This document shows, piece by piece, positions 27,203 to 35,905 of a stretch of 64,000 bases of DNA. Position 1 is the stretch's first letter; every line of letters starts with the position of its first letter. A model generated the notes under the pieces. The model saw nothing but the letters and a program-made list of their open reading frames with translations, did no database searches and was not told the origin of the DNA. Both the position numbers and the translations under genes were made by a program. The stretch comes from an uncultured Clostridia bacterium (GTDB taxonomy: Bacteria > Bacillota > Clostridia > Oscillospirales > Ruminococcaceae): assembly GCA_944386455.1 (NCBI GenBank), contig CALXBC010000001.1, forward strand, positions 1 through 64,000. Direction: 5' to 3'.

Positions 27203-27406
27203 TCAAAGCTGTTTTGCCAATATCATTTCATATGGTTCCGGTGCCAGTAAAAATCCGCACCGCAGCCAGCCGGTCAGCCGCCCGTCCTCAATGGCAGCAA
27301 AAAGCTGCTTGTCATTTGCCTTTCTGCAAGCTGTTTCTCTCGTGATCCATGGATCGTGCAGAAGAATTGCTTCCACATCTTGAGGAAGCGCAATTCGAAT
27401 CAACAT
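27203..27406 (-). pseudogene. Truncated GNAT acetyltransferase (N-terminal part only)
   Basis: The 67 codons start MLIRIALPQDVEAILLHDPWITRE, a typical GNAT opening, after a good GGAGG site. They stop at 27203, before the acetyl-CoA-binding motif (R/Q-x-x-G-x-G/A). GNAT proteins are usually about 150 aa. No continuation is visible downstream in any frame before rlmB. Either it is a pseudogene or a shortened protein; the intact ribosome binding site leaves translation possible. Confidence 0.6.
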
Positions 27407-27535
27407 CGGCACCTCCGGTCGGCAGCGGACTGTTCCCAAATCCACGCTTGGTTGTATGACACCCATATTGTTTTTATTATAGCACAAACTCATCCAAAAA
27501 AATACTGGAAATGTAAAATTTGTCAAAAAAAGTTG

Positions 27536-28228
27536 TTATTCTTCAGCAGATATCGCTTTTCCAAAAGCGCCAAGCATCCGGCCAAGCGCCTGTACACTTT
27601 CTGCAATCCCGTCCGGATGACACTTGTCCAGTTCTTCACGGCTGCCATAGCCATATAAAACACCAATGCATTCCAGCCCGCATGCCCGTGCTCCCAGTAC
27701 ATCATGCTTCCTGTCCCCGATCATGACGGCGTCATCCAAAACCGGAACCGGAAATTGCCGGAGTACATAGGAAATAACGTCGTCCTTACGAACCCGACTA
27801 TGGTCCAGCGTACTCCCGCCAATAAAGTCAAAGAAGCGGTAAAGCCCAAAATGCTTTAAAATCCGAACCGCAAAAATTTCGGGCTTTGAAGTCGCCAGCA
27901 GCAGCTTTCTGCCCTGTCCCCTCAGCTGCGCAAGCAGCGCAGGAATGCCGTTATATACGCTGTTTTCAAACATTCCTGTTTTTTGAAAACGCTCGCGGTA
28001 CCAAACAACAGCCTGATCGGCCTGTGCTTCACTGAGACGGCCATATTGCAGGAAAGAATCCCGAAGCGGCGGCCCCACAAATGAGACCAGCTGCTGCGGA
28101 TCCTCCACCTGAATTCCCAGCTGTGCCAGCGCATACTGTGCAGAACGCGTGATACCGTCCTTTGAATCCGTCAGCGTTCCATCCAGATCGAACAGCAGGT
28201 ACTGTTTTTGTGAAAAATCCCGCGTCAT
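27536..28228 (-). CDS. HAD-superfamily phosphatase (phosphoglycolate phosphatase-like)
   Basis: This 230-aa protein has HAD motif I DLDGTLTDS near residue 12, a C1 cap with FVGPPLRDSF, motif II LLATSKPE, a downstream Lys in RVRKDDVI and motif IV MIGDRKHDVLGA. It resembles PpaX/GpH-type phosphatases; the substrate cannot be read from the sequence. The start MTRDFSQ follows GGAGAAGGG. Confidence 0.85.
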   Translation of the reverse strand: MTRDFSQKQYLLFDLDGTLTDSKDGITRSAQYALAQLGIQVEDPQQLVSFVGPPLRDSFLQYGRLSEAQADQAVVWYRERFQKTGMFENSVYNGIPALLAQLRGQGRKLLLATSKPEIFAVRILKHFGLYRFFDFIGGSTLDHSRVRKDDVISYVLRQFPVPVLDDAVMIGDRKHDVLGARACGLECIGVLYGYGSREELDKCHPDGIAESVQALGRMLGAFGKAISAEE

Positions 28229-28301
28229 AATACCCTTCTCCTTTGCCAATATAAAACAAGCGTGCCGCCGGATCACCCCATGCGTCACGCCTGTATCACT
28301 T

Positions 28302-29234
28302 TTATTTGCTGAACATTTTCATTTTAAACAGGATCAGCGCCACGATCACAACCACGACAATCGAAATAACAACCGGGAACCAAAATTGTTCGATCGGGAT
28401 CCCTTCTACATTCATACCATAGAAGCTGGAAATAATCGTCGGGATAGACATCAAAATCGTGACCGCCGCAAGCACCTTCATGACAATGTTGAGATTGTTG
28501 GAGATGATAGAGGCAAAGGCATCCATCGTACCCGACAGAATGCTGGAATAAATATTGGACATTTCGATTGCCTGCTTGACCTCAATCAAAACATCCTCCA
28601 GCAGGTCCTGATCCTCTTCATACAGCTTGATTACCCGGCCGCGCAGCAGCTTTTCCAGCGTGACCTCGTTCGATTTCAGGGAAGTGGAAAAATAGACCAG
28701 CGACTTCTCCAGCCCCAAAAGCTGGATCAATTCCTTGTTTCTCATGGACTTGTGAAGCTGGACCTCCACCATGTTGGAGATTTTATCAATTTGCTTCAGA
28801 TACTGCAGATAACGGGTCGCAATCCGCAGCAGAATCGAAAAAATAAAGCGGTTTTTCAAATGAGTCTGGATATTACGGACCATTCCATCCGCAACCTCTT
28901 TGAGTACAGAGCACTCAGACAGACAGATGGTAACAATAAACGTGTCCTTGATGATAATACCAAACGGCATCGTGGTATATAAAATGGTGTTCTGTGACTC
29001 TGTTGTCGCCTTTGGGGTGTCGATAATCATCAACACCTGATCGTCCTCGCTCTCGATACGGGAAGACTCCTCTTCATCCAATGAAGAACGCACAAATCCG
29101 GAATCCAGCTTCAGATCCTCGATCAGATAGCGGATTTCCTCCTCATCGGGGCTGACCACATTGACCCAGCAGCCGTCCTGAAGGGAATCAATGCGGCATA
29201 TTTTGTTATCGATTGTCTTATAGAAATTCAGCAT
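28302..29234 (-). CDS. corA: CorA-family divalent cation channel
   Basis: This 310-aa protein has a large N-terminal cytosolic funnel and a long helix (about 150-250). Two C-terminal membrane helices follow, the first ending in YGMNVEGIP, the GMN selectivity motif. CorA proteins import Mg2+ (some export Zn2+ or Co2+). The start follows GAGAGGAAAAAGG. It has a 5' leader of about 200 nt with a short ORF and a possible long-range pairing, which suggests leader-based control. Confidence 0.9.
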   Translation of the reverse strand: MLNFYKTIDNKICRIDSLQDGCWVNVVSPDEEEIRYLIEDLKLDSGFVRSSLDEEESSRIESEDDQVLMIIDTPKATTESQNTILYTTMPFGIIIKDTFIVTICLSECSVLKEVADGMVRNIQTHLKNRFIFSILLRIATRYLQYLKQIDKISNMVEVQLHKSMRNKELIQLLGLEKSLVYFSTSLKSNEVTLEKLLRGRVIKLYEEDQDLLEDVLIEVKQAIEMSNIYSSILSGTMDAFASIISNNLNIVMKVLAAVTILMSIPTIISSFYGMNVEGIPIEQFWFPVVISIVVVVIVALILFKMKMFSK

Positions 29235-29310
29235 GCCTTTTTCCTCTCTTTCACGCATAATGATATTGGGGCTCAAAATCCGTTATGCGGAAAACAGGAG
29301 AATCGCATGC

Positions 29311-29397
29311 TCAGCAGCAGCAAAAAACAAGGACGGCGCCGCCAGTCCCATTTAAACCAGCATAACAGATCTTCGTACTCCCAGGGTCTGGATTCAC
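29311..29397 (-). CDS. Short leader ORF upstream of corA (28 aa)
   Basis: The minus strand shows an AGGAGGTG site followed 5 nt later by a GTG-started ORF of 28 codons: MNPDPGSTKICYAGLNGTGG, then AVLVFCCC and TGA. It lies between the corA promoter and the corA start. GTTATGC inside the ORF is complementary to GCATAAC about 75 nt downstream. The strong ribosome site argues that it is translated; a regulatory leader-peptide role is inference. Confidence 0.5.
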   Translation of the reverse strand: MNPDPGSTKICYAGLNGTGGAVLVFCCC

Positions 29398-29444
29398 AAC
29401 GCCACCTCCTGACAAAATTACCTGTTTTGTACTCATACGCATTT

Positions 29445-29472
29445 ATTATAGCACAAAAAAGATACTTTTCAA
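29445..29472 (-). promoter_or_regulatory. Promoter of the corA leader
   Basis: The minus strand shows TTGAAA, 16 nt and TATAAT, about 50 nt before the leader ORF. Confidence 0.65.
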
Positions 29473-29602
29473 CCCATAAAAACCGATTTTATTAAAATGA
29501 GCCTCAATTTTTGTATGTATTCTTGCTTTTACCTATTTTTTCGCAGTTTTTTGCAGTATTTTTTCAATATTCTAATATGAATGAAAAAATAGATCAGCCC
29601 AC

Positions 29603-29666
29603 TTGACAAATCAGAACGATCAGCATATAATATAAACAGATGAATAAGTGTTCATATGTTTATATT
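29603..29666 (+). promoter_or_regulatory. Promoter and ArsR/CadC-type operator of the metal-efflux operon
   Basis: TTGACA at 29603 and TATAAT at 29626 have a 17-nt spacer. A long palindrome at 29629-29666 overlaps the -10 and start region: AATATAAACA and TGTTTATATT as outer arms, and ATGAA/TTCAT as the inner arms. The inner ATGAATAAGTGTTCAT is like the SmtB/CadC binding site. Repression of the operon by its own first product is expected. Confidence 0.8.
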
Positions 29667-29691
29667 ATATGCTATAGAGAGGATGGTTACA

Positions 29692-30054
29692 ATGCCCACA
29701 AAAGAACTGCTTTGCGAGGAAAACTGCATCCATACAGAACTCCTTGCAAAAAGCAAACAAAACATCCCGGATGACGATACCCTGATTACCCTTTCCGATC
29801 TGTTCAAGGTACTGGGCGATATGACGCGCGTCAAAATTCTGTCTGCGCTGCTGAAAAATGAACTGTGCGTCTGCGACCTGTCCGAAATCATCGGAATGGG
29901 GCAGTCCGCCGTTTCTCACCAGCTCCGTGTTCTGCGGGCTTCCAAAATCGTGAAGTTCCGCCGTGACGGAAAAAGCATTTTTTACAGCATTGACGACGAC
30001 CATGTTCGGCAGCTGTTTGAAATTGCCCTCAGTCATATCAGAGAGGAATCATAA
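29692..30054 (+). CDS. cadC: ArsR/SmtB-family metal-responsive repressor (CadC-like)
   Basis: This 120-aa winged-helix protein has FKVLGDMTRVKILSAL, the metal-site helix ELCVCDLSE (the CxC of CadC), the DNA-reading helix GMGQSAVSHQLRVLRASKIV and N-terminal cysteines (CEENC) that complete a CadC-type thiolate site. It should sense Cd/Pb/Zn. The start at MPTKEL follows AGAGAGG. The operator is immediately upstream, and cadA follows after 32 nt. Confidence 0.9.
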   Translation: MPTKELLCEENCIHTELLAKSKQNIPDDDTLITLSDLFKVLGDMTRVKILSALLKNELCVCDLSEIIGMGQSAVSHQLRVLRASKIVKFRRDGKSIFYSIDDDHVRQLFEIALSHIREES

Positions 30055-30086
30055 CAGACGAGTCTGAGCAAGAAAGGATTTTTCAG

Positions 30087-32213
30087 ATGAAAATTTTTTA
30101 TGTCGATGGTCTGGACTGTGCGCACTGCGCAATGAAAATAGAAGAAAAACTCAATACGTTGCCCGGAATCAACGGTGCTGCCCTCAACTTCGCAACCGGG
30201 GAGCTGAGAATCCAGTCCAATCTGGATGACACGCAGCTGACTGAACAGATACAAACCATATTAAAGCAGCTGGAGCCGGATGCAGTTTTGCGGACACAAC
30301 AGCTCGTTTCGCATCAGCATGGGAACAGCCATAACAGCTGTGACTGCAGTGATTCCTGCGAGGAAAAAAGAAACAAAAAACACCAACTGATGCCACGTCT
30401 TCCGCTTTTATTGCTCGGAACTGCTGTTCTGCTTTTGATCCCTGCTCTGATGCTAAAGGGAAGCATTGCATCCGCTGTCCTGTTCTTTCTGTCCGGTCTC
30501 GCAGCAGGCTATCAGGTCTTTTGGAAGGGCTTGAAAAAGCTGCGTACCCTGACGCTGGATGAAAACATTCTGCTTTTGATCGCCTTTATTGCCGCTTTTC
30601 TGATCGGGGAATATTTTGAGGCCTGTCTGGTTGTCATCCTGTTTTCAGTCGGAGAGCTGCTCGAAGATCATGCGGTTGAACGTTCCAAGAAAAGCATCGA
30701 AGCGTTGACCCAAATCCGGCCGGAAACCGCTGGTGTACTGCGTGACGGCAAGATTTACGAGCTTCCCTGTGAAGATGTTCAAATCGGCGACACGATCGTG
30801 GTCAAACCAGGCGAACGAATTCCACTTGACTGCGTGGTATTGTCCGGGAACTCCCAAACTGACAACGCCGCCATTACCGGGGAAAGCGTACCTGTCCCCG
30901 CAGCGGAAGGTTCGGCACTTTCTTCCGGCGGCATCAATCTTTCCTCTGCGCTGACCTGCCGTGTGACGCACAGCTTTGTAGATTCCACCGCCAGCCGCAT
31001 CATTGAAATGGTCAAGGATTCTGCTGCCAAAAAAGGGAATGCAGAGGCTTTTATCTCACGTTTTGCCAAAATCTATACGCCCATTGTGATTATCATTGCG
31101 CTCCTGCTGGCGGTTGTTCCGCCCTTGGCAGGACTTGGAAGCTACTCTCAGTGGGTTTATACCGCCTTGGTTCTGCTGGTTGCCGCCTGTCCCTGCGCGA
31201 TCGTCATTTCCGTGCCGCTTACCTTCTTTTCCTGTATTGGAGCAGCCTCCAGGCGCGGCGTACTGATCAAAGGCGGAAAATATGTGGAAGCGCTCGCGCA
31301 GTCGGATGCCATTGCCTTTGACAAGACCGGGACTCTGACCACCGGTCAGCTGACAGTGGACAAAATCACGCCGGCTGATGAAAGTATCAGCCGTGATGCG
31401 CTTTTGATGCTGGCAGCAGCCTGCGAACGGTATTCCACGCATCCCATTGCCAAAGCAGTCCTTGAGGCAGTCCCGGAAGAAAAGCTCGCCGGACTGGATA
31501 TATCAGACAGCACAGAAATACGCGGGATGGGAACCTCTGCCGTCATCAACGGGGTGAAATATCTGTGCGGTGCGGGACGAATGATGGAAAAGGCTGGACT
31601 GTCTTTGGACGGGCTCCCCGAAGCCAATATTTATGTAGCGGATCCGGTGCAAAAGAGAGTCCTTGGCGCAATCTCCGTCAAAGACACGCTCCGGCCGGAA
31701 AGCAAAAGTACACTGGCACAGCTGAAACAGCTCGGCATCAAAACGGTCATGCTGTTGTCAGGCGACCGGAAAGAAGCAGTCGAAGCGTGCGCAAAAGAGC
31801 TTAAAATCGAATGCCGTGCCGAGCTGCTGCCGGAAAACAAGGTCACAGCCGTCGAACAGCTGAAAACGGAACACAAAAAAACCGCCTTTGTCGGAGACGG
31901 CATCAATGACGCTCCGGTTTTGGCAGCGGCCGATGTCGGCATCGCCATGGGACTTGGCTCCGACTCTGCGATTGAAGCTGCCGACATGGTGCTGGTTTCA
32001 GGAAACCTGTCTTCTCTGCCCGGCGGGATCCGTCTGGCCAAAAAGGCAATGCGAATCATCTATTTCAACGTTGTTTTTGCACTGCTGGCCAAATTAGCGG
32101 TTTTTGTCCTTGCTCTGTTCGGCCTGGGACAGATGTGGATGGCCGTTTTCGCAGACGTAGGAGTATCCATCATTGCAGTATTAAACGCCGCCAGATTGAT
32201 GAAGCAAAAATAA
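30087..32213 (+). CDS. cadA: Cd/Zn/Pb-exporting P1B-type ATPase
   Basis: At 708 aa the protein has an N-terminal HMA domain with CAHC (C11, C14), a short Cys/His-rich linker (HNSCDCSDSCEEK), and an A-domain with TGESVPV. The CPC metal site is at 368-370, the phosphorylation motif DKTGTLT at D412, then STHPIAKAV, MLLSGDRKEA and GDGINDAPVLAAADVGIAMG. All catalytic motifs are intact, unlike the P-type relative at 24094-26385. It exports soft divalent metals under control of cadC. Confidence 0.93.
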   Translation: MKIFYVDGLDCAHCAMKIEEKLNTLPGINGAALNFATGELRIQSNLDDTQLTEQIQTILKQLEPDAVLRTQQLVSHQHGNSHNSCDCSDSCEEKRNKKHQLMPRLPLLLLGTAVLLLIPALMLKGSIASAVLFFLSGLAAGYQVFWKGLKKLRTLTLDENILLLIAFIAAFLIGEYFEACLVVILFSVGELLEDHAVERSKKSIEALTQIRPETAGVLRDGKIYELPCEDVQIGDTIVVKPGERIPLDCVVLSGNSQTDNAAITGESVPVPAAEGSALSSGGINLSSALTCRVTHSFVDSTASRIIEMVKDSAAKKGNAEAFISRFAKIYTPIVIIIALLLAVVPPLAGLGSYSQWVYTALVLLVAACPCAIVISVPLTFFSCIGAASRRGVLIKGGKYVEALAQSDAIAFDKTGTLTTGQLTVDKITPADESISRDALLMLAAACERYSTHPIAKAVLEAVPEEKLAGLDISDSTEIRGMGTSAVINGVKYLCGAGRMMEKAGLSLDGLPEANIYVADPVQKRVLGAISVKDTLRPESKSTLAQLKQLGIKTVMLLSGDRKEAVEACAKELKIECRAELLPENKVTAVEQLKTEHKKTAFVGDGINDAPVLAAADVGIAMGLGSDSAIEAADMVLVSGNLSSLPGGIRLAKKAMRIIYFNVVFALLAKLAVFVLALFGLGQMWMAVFADVGVSIIAVLNAARLMKQK

Positions 32214-32256
32214 TTTTGGAATTTCACTTTTTCGTAAAGACTTTTCTTCATGATTG

Positions 32257-32265
32257 TGTTATACT
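32257..32265 (+). promoter_or_regulatory. Extended -10 promoter of the Nudix gene
   Basis: TGTTATACT (TGn plus TATACT) lies 43 nt before the Nudix ATG. No good -35 is visible, as is common for extended -10 promoters. Confidence 0.45.
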
Positions 32266-32307
32266 ATTATCAATCATTCTAAATTTGAGAGGAGTTTCTA
32301 CGCTGTC

Positions 32308-32721
32308 ATGGAGTATGAAAAATCCTGCGGCGCAGTCGTTTTCCGGAAGTTTCACGGAAATGTTGAAATTCTGCTGATCAAGCATCTCAACGGCGGCTAC
32401 TGGTCTTTTCCAAAAGGCCATGTCGAATCCGGCGAAACCGAGGAACAGACTGCAGAGCGCGAAGTCAAGGAAGAAACAAACATCGACATTATCATCGACA
32501 ACAGCTTTCGTGAAGTCGTGACCTACTCTCCGAAAAAGGATACGATGAAAGATGTCATCTATTTTCTCGCCCGGGCAAAAAATTATGACGCAATGCCCCA
32601 GCCCGGCGAAATCGCGCAGGTGAAATGGGTAGAAATTGATCTGGCTCATTCGGTGCTGACCTATGATAACGACAAACAGCTGGTCAACAAAGCAAAACCC
32701 ATTATCAAAGAAACTGCATAA
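32308..32721 (+). CDS. Nudix hydrolase, Ap4A-hydrolase-like
   Basis: This 137-aa protein begins YEKSCGAVVFRK and has the Nudix box GHVESGETEEQTAEREVKEET (about residues 37-57), preceded by GGYWSFPK. This pattern is typical of bacterial diadenosine-tetraphosphate hydrolases; the substrate is inferred. The start at MEYEKS is chosen over an in-frame extension because GAGAGGAG precedes it and the upstream bases form the promoter. Confidence 0.85.
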   Translation: MEYEKSCGAVVFRKFHGNVEILLIKHLNGGYWSFPKGHVESGETEEQTAEREVKEETNIDIIIDNSFREVVTYSPKKDTMKDVIYFLARAKNYDAMPQPGEIAQVKWVEIDLAHSVLTYDNDKQLVNKAKPIIKETA

Positions 32722-32724
32722 CGC

Positions 32725-32762
32725 AAAAATCCTGTCTGTAACAAATTACAGACAGGATTTTT
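32725..32762. terminator. Bidirectional terminator
   Basis: AAAAATCCTGTCTGTAA pairs with TTACAGACAGGATTTTT. The A-run and T-run flank a stem between the convergent Nudix and alpha/beta hydrolase genes. Confidence 0.9.
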
Positions 32763-32789
32763 CCATTCAGCTGCTTTTGATTGGTGCCG

Positions 32790-33734
32790 TCAACTCTGCA
32801 CAAAGCTTCTTTTTTCTTCCAGCCAATCCAAAATATCCCGGTAAACCTCGTCACGGTTGATTTCATTGAGCATCTCATGGCGTCCACCCGGATAGAGCTT
32901 GATTTTCACATCCTTCACACCCGCGTCGAGCAGACGATCATATACTTTTTTGACTCCCCTGCCGTAATCACCGACCGGATCCATATCTCCAGACAAAAGA
33001 AAGACGGGAACATCTTTGGGCACAGAGTCTGCCCAGCGTGCATCCGATACCATTTTCAGCATGGTCATCAAATCCTTGAAGCCTGCGGCAGTAAACACAA
33101 AGGTGTTCAGCTCATCCTTGTTGTAGGCGTCTACGACCGACACATCCCGCGAAATCCAGTCGTTCGGCGTCCGTATAACCGGATACCGTTTGTTATAGTC
33201 TCCAAACATCATTTTTTTGAGGGTGTTGCTGCGATAGCGCTTTCCACGCACCCGAATCCAAAGGTCTACCACTGCAAGGCCGACATTATTCAGCTGATGA
33301 CCGCCGCTGGTGCCGCTCAAAATAATGCCTGACAGCTTTTTGCCGTACTTCATCAGATACAGCCGCGCAATAAACGATCCCATGCTGTGGCCCAGCAGAA
33401 ATATTTTTCGGCCGGGATATTCCCGTATGGCGATTTTAGTTACTTCGTAGACATCCTCAACCAGATATTCCCAGCCGGATTCGTCTCCAAAATAGCCCAG
33501 GTCATTTTTGCTTTCCACTGACGCGCCGTGTCCCAAATGATCATGGCCGTACACAGCATATCCGTTTTCTGCCAGATAAAGTGCAAAATGCTGATACCGG
33601 TCGATATGCTCACACATTCCGTGGGAAATCTGCACAACCGCCTTGACATGACCGGATGGACGGTATACAAAATAATGAATCCGTGTTTTCCCATTTGAGC
33701 TTAAAAAGCTTTCATCCGTTCTGTTGATTTCCAT
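32790..33734 (-). CDS. Alpha/beta hydrolase, monoacylglycerol/lysophospholipase-like
   Basis: This 314-aa protein has QISHGMCEHIDRY (oxyanion region), GYAVYGHDHLGHGAS, the nucleophile elbow GHSMGS, a catalytic Asp in LLSGDMDPVGDYG and His in GGRHEMLNE. This is the Hydrolase_4 lipase-like group. A strong GGGGAGG lies 25 nt before the chosen ATG with a GGCTG/CAGCC hairpin between them; a TTG 24 nt upstream is an alternative but sits too close to the ribosome site. It follows the GNAT gene on the same strand. Confidence 0.85.
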   Translation of the reverse strand: MEINRTDESFLSSNGKTRIHYFVYRPSGHVKAVVQISHGMCEHIDRYQHFALYLAENGYAVYGHDHLGHGASVESKNDLGYFGDESGWEYLVEDVYEVTKIAIREYPGRKIFLLGHSMGSFIARLYLMKYGKKLSGIILSGTSGGHQLNNVGLAVVDLWIRVRGKRYRSNTLKKMMFGDYNKRYPVIRTPNDWISRDVSVVDAYNKDELNTFVFTAAGFKDLMTMLKMVSDARWADSVPKDVPVFLLSGDMDPVGDYGRGVKKVYDRLLDAGVKDVKIKLYPGGRHEMLNEINRDEVYRDILDWLEEKRSFVQS

Positions 33735-33778
33735 TTCGTTCCGGCTGTGAACAGCCAAACCTCCCCGTTTTTGGTATT

Positions 33779-34228
33779 CTACTTCAAAAGTTTTATCATC
33801 TGGCGGTAATTCAAAAAATCATATCCATGCTTTTGATACAGACGGATCGCACCTTGGTTTGTGTCACACACTTCTAAACGAAGCCCGACGATCCGGTTTC
33901 CGTAATATTGCTCCAGCTGCTCTAAAAAAGAGCCTCCCAGCTTCAGGCCGCGAAACGCAGGGCTGACATAAAGCTCATCAATCAAAGCCAGAAGGCCGCC
34001 TGCCTCGGTACTCCACAAAAAGCTGACCAGACAGTAGCCGGCACGTTCTCCGTCAGAAAGCAGCATAAAGCCATCTGCATGAGGATTGCCATTTAACAGG
34101 CTGTCAAAAGTGTTTTCCATATGGCTCTGCGGAATTGAATGCAGGGCTGCCCCGTTCTCATAAAAATCCTTGCTGTAGGCAAGATAGATTTCTTTATCAT
34201 CTGATTGAAAGCGGCGAAACTTCAGCAT
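33779..34228 (-). CDS. GNAT-family N-acetyltransferase
   Basis: This 149-aa protein has the GNAT fold in order: MLKFRRFQSDDKEIYLAY, a beta-4 strand ALIDELYVSPAFRGLKLGGSFLEQLE (the acetyl-CoA loop is present as RGLKLG) and a final YQKHGYDFLNYRQM. The acceptor is unknown. It precedes the alpha/beta hydrolase gene by 44 nt and is probably co-transcribed. Confidence 0.85.
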   Translation of the reverse strand: MLKFRRFQSDDKEIYLAYSKDFYENGAALHSIPQSHMENTFDSLLNGNPHADGFMLLSDGERAGYCLVSFLWSTEAGGLLALIDELYVSPAFRGLKLGGSFLEQLEQYYGNRIVGLRLEVCDTNQGAIRLYQKHGYDFLNYRQMIKLLK

Positions 34229-34387
34229 AATTTCCTCCCATACATGTATTGCGTTATTTTTGTTTTTATTATAACATAAAAACGGGAAAAAGGATATGGG
34301 GTAAAGTGGAATTTCAAAAATATTAACAACTCGACCTTAAAACCGTTACTTATTTTTTTTGGTTATTACGAAATTCACGAAAAGGTA

Positions 34388-34416
34388 TTGATTCTATCAG
34401 AGAAATATTGTTTAAT
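34388..34416 (+). promoter_or_regulatory. Promoter of trmL
   Basis: TTGATT, 17 nt and TTTAAT. Its -35 covers the only upstream in-frame TTG, which rules that codon out as the translation start. Confidence 0.6.
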
Positions 34417-34474
34417 AGAAAAAGAAACAAATCCGCTGACAAAAACGCCGGTGGTTCTGACAGGAGGTTACAAT

Positions 34475-35005
34475 ACGTCAATATATACAGAAGAACATCA
34501 GCCATCCTATCGGCTCAATATTGTTCTCGTCGAACCACAGATCCCCCAGAACACGGGGAATATTGCCCGTACCTGCGCGGCGACCGGAGCCAGGCTGCAC
34601 ATTGTGAAGCCAATGGGTTTTACCGTAGATGACAAAAAGCTCAAGCGCGCCGGCTTGGATTACTGGCCGCTGCTGGACATTACCTATTATGAAAATACGG
34701 ACGACTTTTTTGAGAAAAACGAGGGGCCGTTTTTTTACTTTACAACAAAGGGCCGCCTGATTTATTCCGATGTTTCCTACCCGGACAACGCCTACCTCGT
34801 GTTCGGCCGTGAGGATGCCGGACTTAAGGAAGAACTGCTGGTCAAAAGCCCTGAGCGTTGTGTCCGTCTGCCGATGATCGACAACGAACACGCCAGAAGT
34901 CTGAATCTGTCCAACACAGTCGCCGTTGCCGCTTATGAAGTGCTGCGGCAATGGGACTATCCCGGTTTAAAAACAAAGGGACAGCTCACAAAATATCATT
35001 GGTAA
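34475..35005 (+). CDS. trmL: tRNA (cytidine/uridine-34) 2'-O-methyltransferase
   Basis: This SPOUT methyltransferase has RLNIVLVEPQIPQNTGNIARTCAAT, LVFGREDAGLKEELL and RLPMIDNEHARSLNLSNTVAVAAYE, the three knot motifs of TrmL, which modifies the wobble base of tRNA-Leu. No ATG, GTG or usable TTG lies at a sensible place. A perfect AGGAGG at 34462-34467 is followed after 7 nt by ACG (34475) in frame, giving 176 aa; the first in-frame ATG lies well inside the fold. I therefore propose an ACG start or a recent ATG-to-ACG change. Confidence 0.8.
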   Translation, partial: TSIYTEEHQPSYRLNIVLVEPQIPQNTGNIARTCAATGARLHIVKPMGFTVDDKKLKRAGLDYWPLLDITYYENTDDFFEKNEGPFFYFTTKGRLIYSDVSYPDNAYLVFGREDAGLKEELLVKSPERCVRLPMIDNEHARSLNLSNTVAVAAYEVLRQWDYPGLKTKGQLTKYHW

Positions 35006-35026
35006 AAGCAAGAAAGGAAGAATAAC

Positions 35027-35905
35027 ATGATCCCGAAAATTAAAATCGTGACCGATTCCGCCTGTGACATCACCAAAGAAGAGGAAGCTTCTTATCAGAT
35101 TGAGGTTCTCTCTTTCCCAATCGCAGTTGAGGATAAAAATTATATGGAACGGGTGGATCTGACCAACGAGGAATTTTACCGTATTCTGGAAAACTGCACC
35201 TCGATTCCCGCGACTGCTCAAATCACCCATATCCGTTTTGAGGAGTTGTATGAACGGGTCTGGAAAGAGGGCTATACCGATCTGATCTATGTTGCGATCA
35301 ACAGCACGGGCTCCAACACCTACAATAATGCGTTGATGGCAAGGGATAACTTCTATCAGGCGCATCCCGAGGCAAAAGAAAGCTTTCACATTCATCCCGT
35401 GGACTCCAAGACCTACACCATCGCCTATGGCTATCCTGTCGTCCAGGCGGCGATCAAGGCTTCAAAGGGAGCAAGCGCGGAGGATATCATTGCCTATCTG
35501 AAGGACTGGTTTGATTCCGTTGAGATTTACTTTGCGCCGTACACGCTGGAATTTGTCAAAAAATCGGGACGGGTCAGCTGTGCCGCCGCCTTTGTCGGCG
35601 AACTGATCGGACTGCGCCCTATCATCAGCATCATTGACGGAAAAACAGAAATCGTCGAAAAAGTCCGCGGGGACAAAAACATCATCCCGACTTTGCTCCG
35701 CCATGCCGCAAAGCAAATGGTTCCGCAGACCGAATACTGTCTGGTCGGCGGTTCTCTGGAAGACCGGTTTGACGAGTTGAAAAAAGAAGCTTCCGCCGCT
35801 TTGAAATACGACGCGGTCAGCGCGGTCCATGTAGGCGCTGCAATTGCCATCAACGCAGGACCAAAGGTCGTCGGGGTTATCGTAAAAGGACAAAAAAGGA
35901 GCTAA
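35027..35905 (+). CDS. DegV-family fatty-acid-binding protein
   Basis: This 292-aa protein starts IKIVTDSACDITKE and has the lipid-site features SIPATAQIT, AINSTGSNTYNNA, VDSKTYTIAYG and GLRPIISIIDGKTE. DegV/FakB-type proteins carry fatty acids to a kinase for phospholipid synthesis; no fakA is in the window. It follows trmL by 21 nt after an AGAAAGGAAG site. Confidence 0.88.
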   Translation: MIPKIKIVTDSACDITKEEEASYQIEVLSFPIAVEDKNYMERVDLTNEEFYRILENCTSIPATAQITHIRFEELYERVWKEGYTDLIYVAINSTGSNTYNNALMARDNFYQAHPEAKESFHIHPVDSKTYTIAYGYPVVQAAIKASKGASAEDIIAYLKDWFDSVEIYFAPYTLEFVKKSGRVSCAAAFVGELIGLRPIISIIDGKTEIVEKVRGDKNIIPTLLRHAAKQMVPQTEYCLVGGSLEDRFDELKKEASAALKYDAVSAVHVGAAIAINAGPKVVGVIVKGQKRS

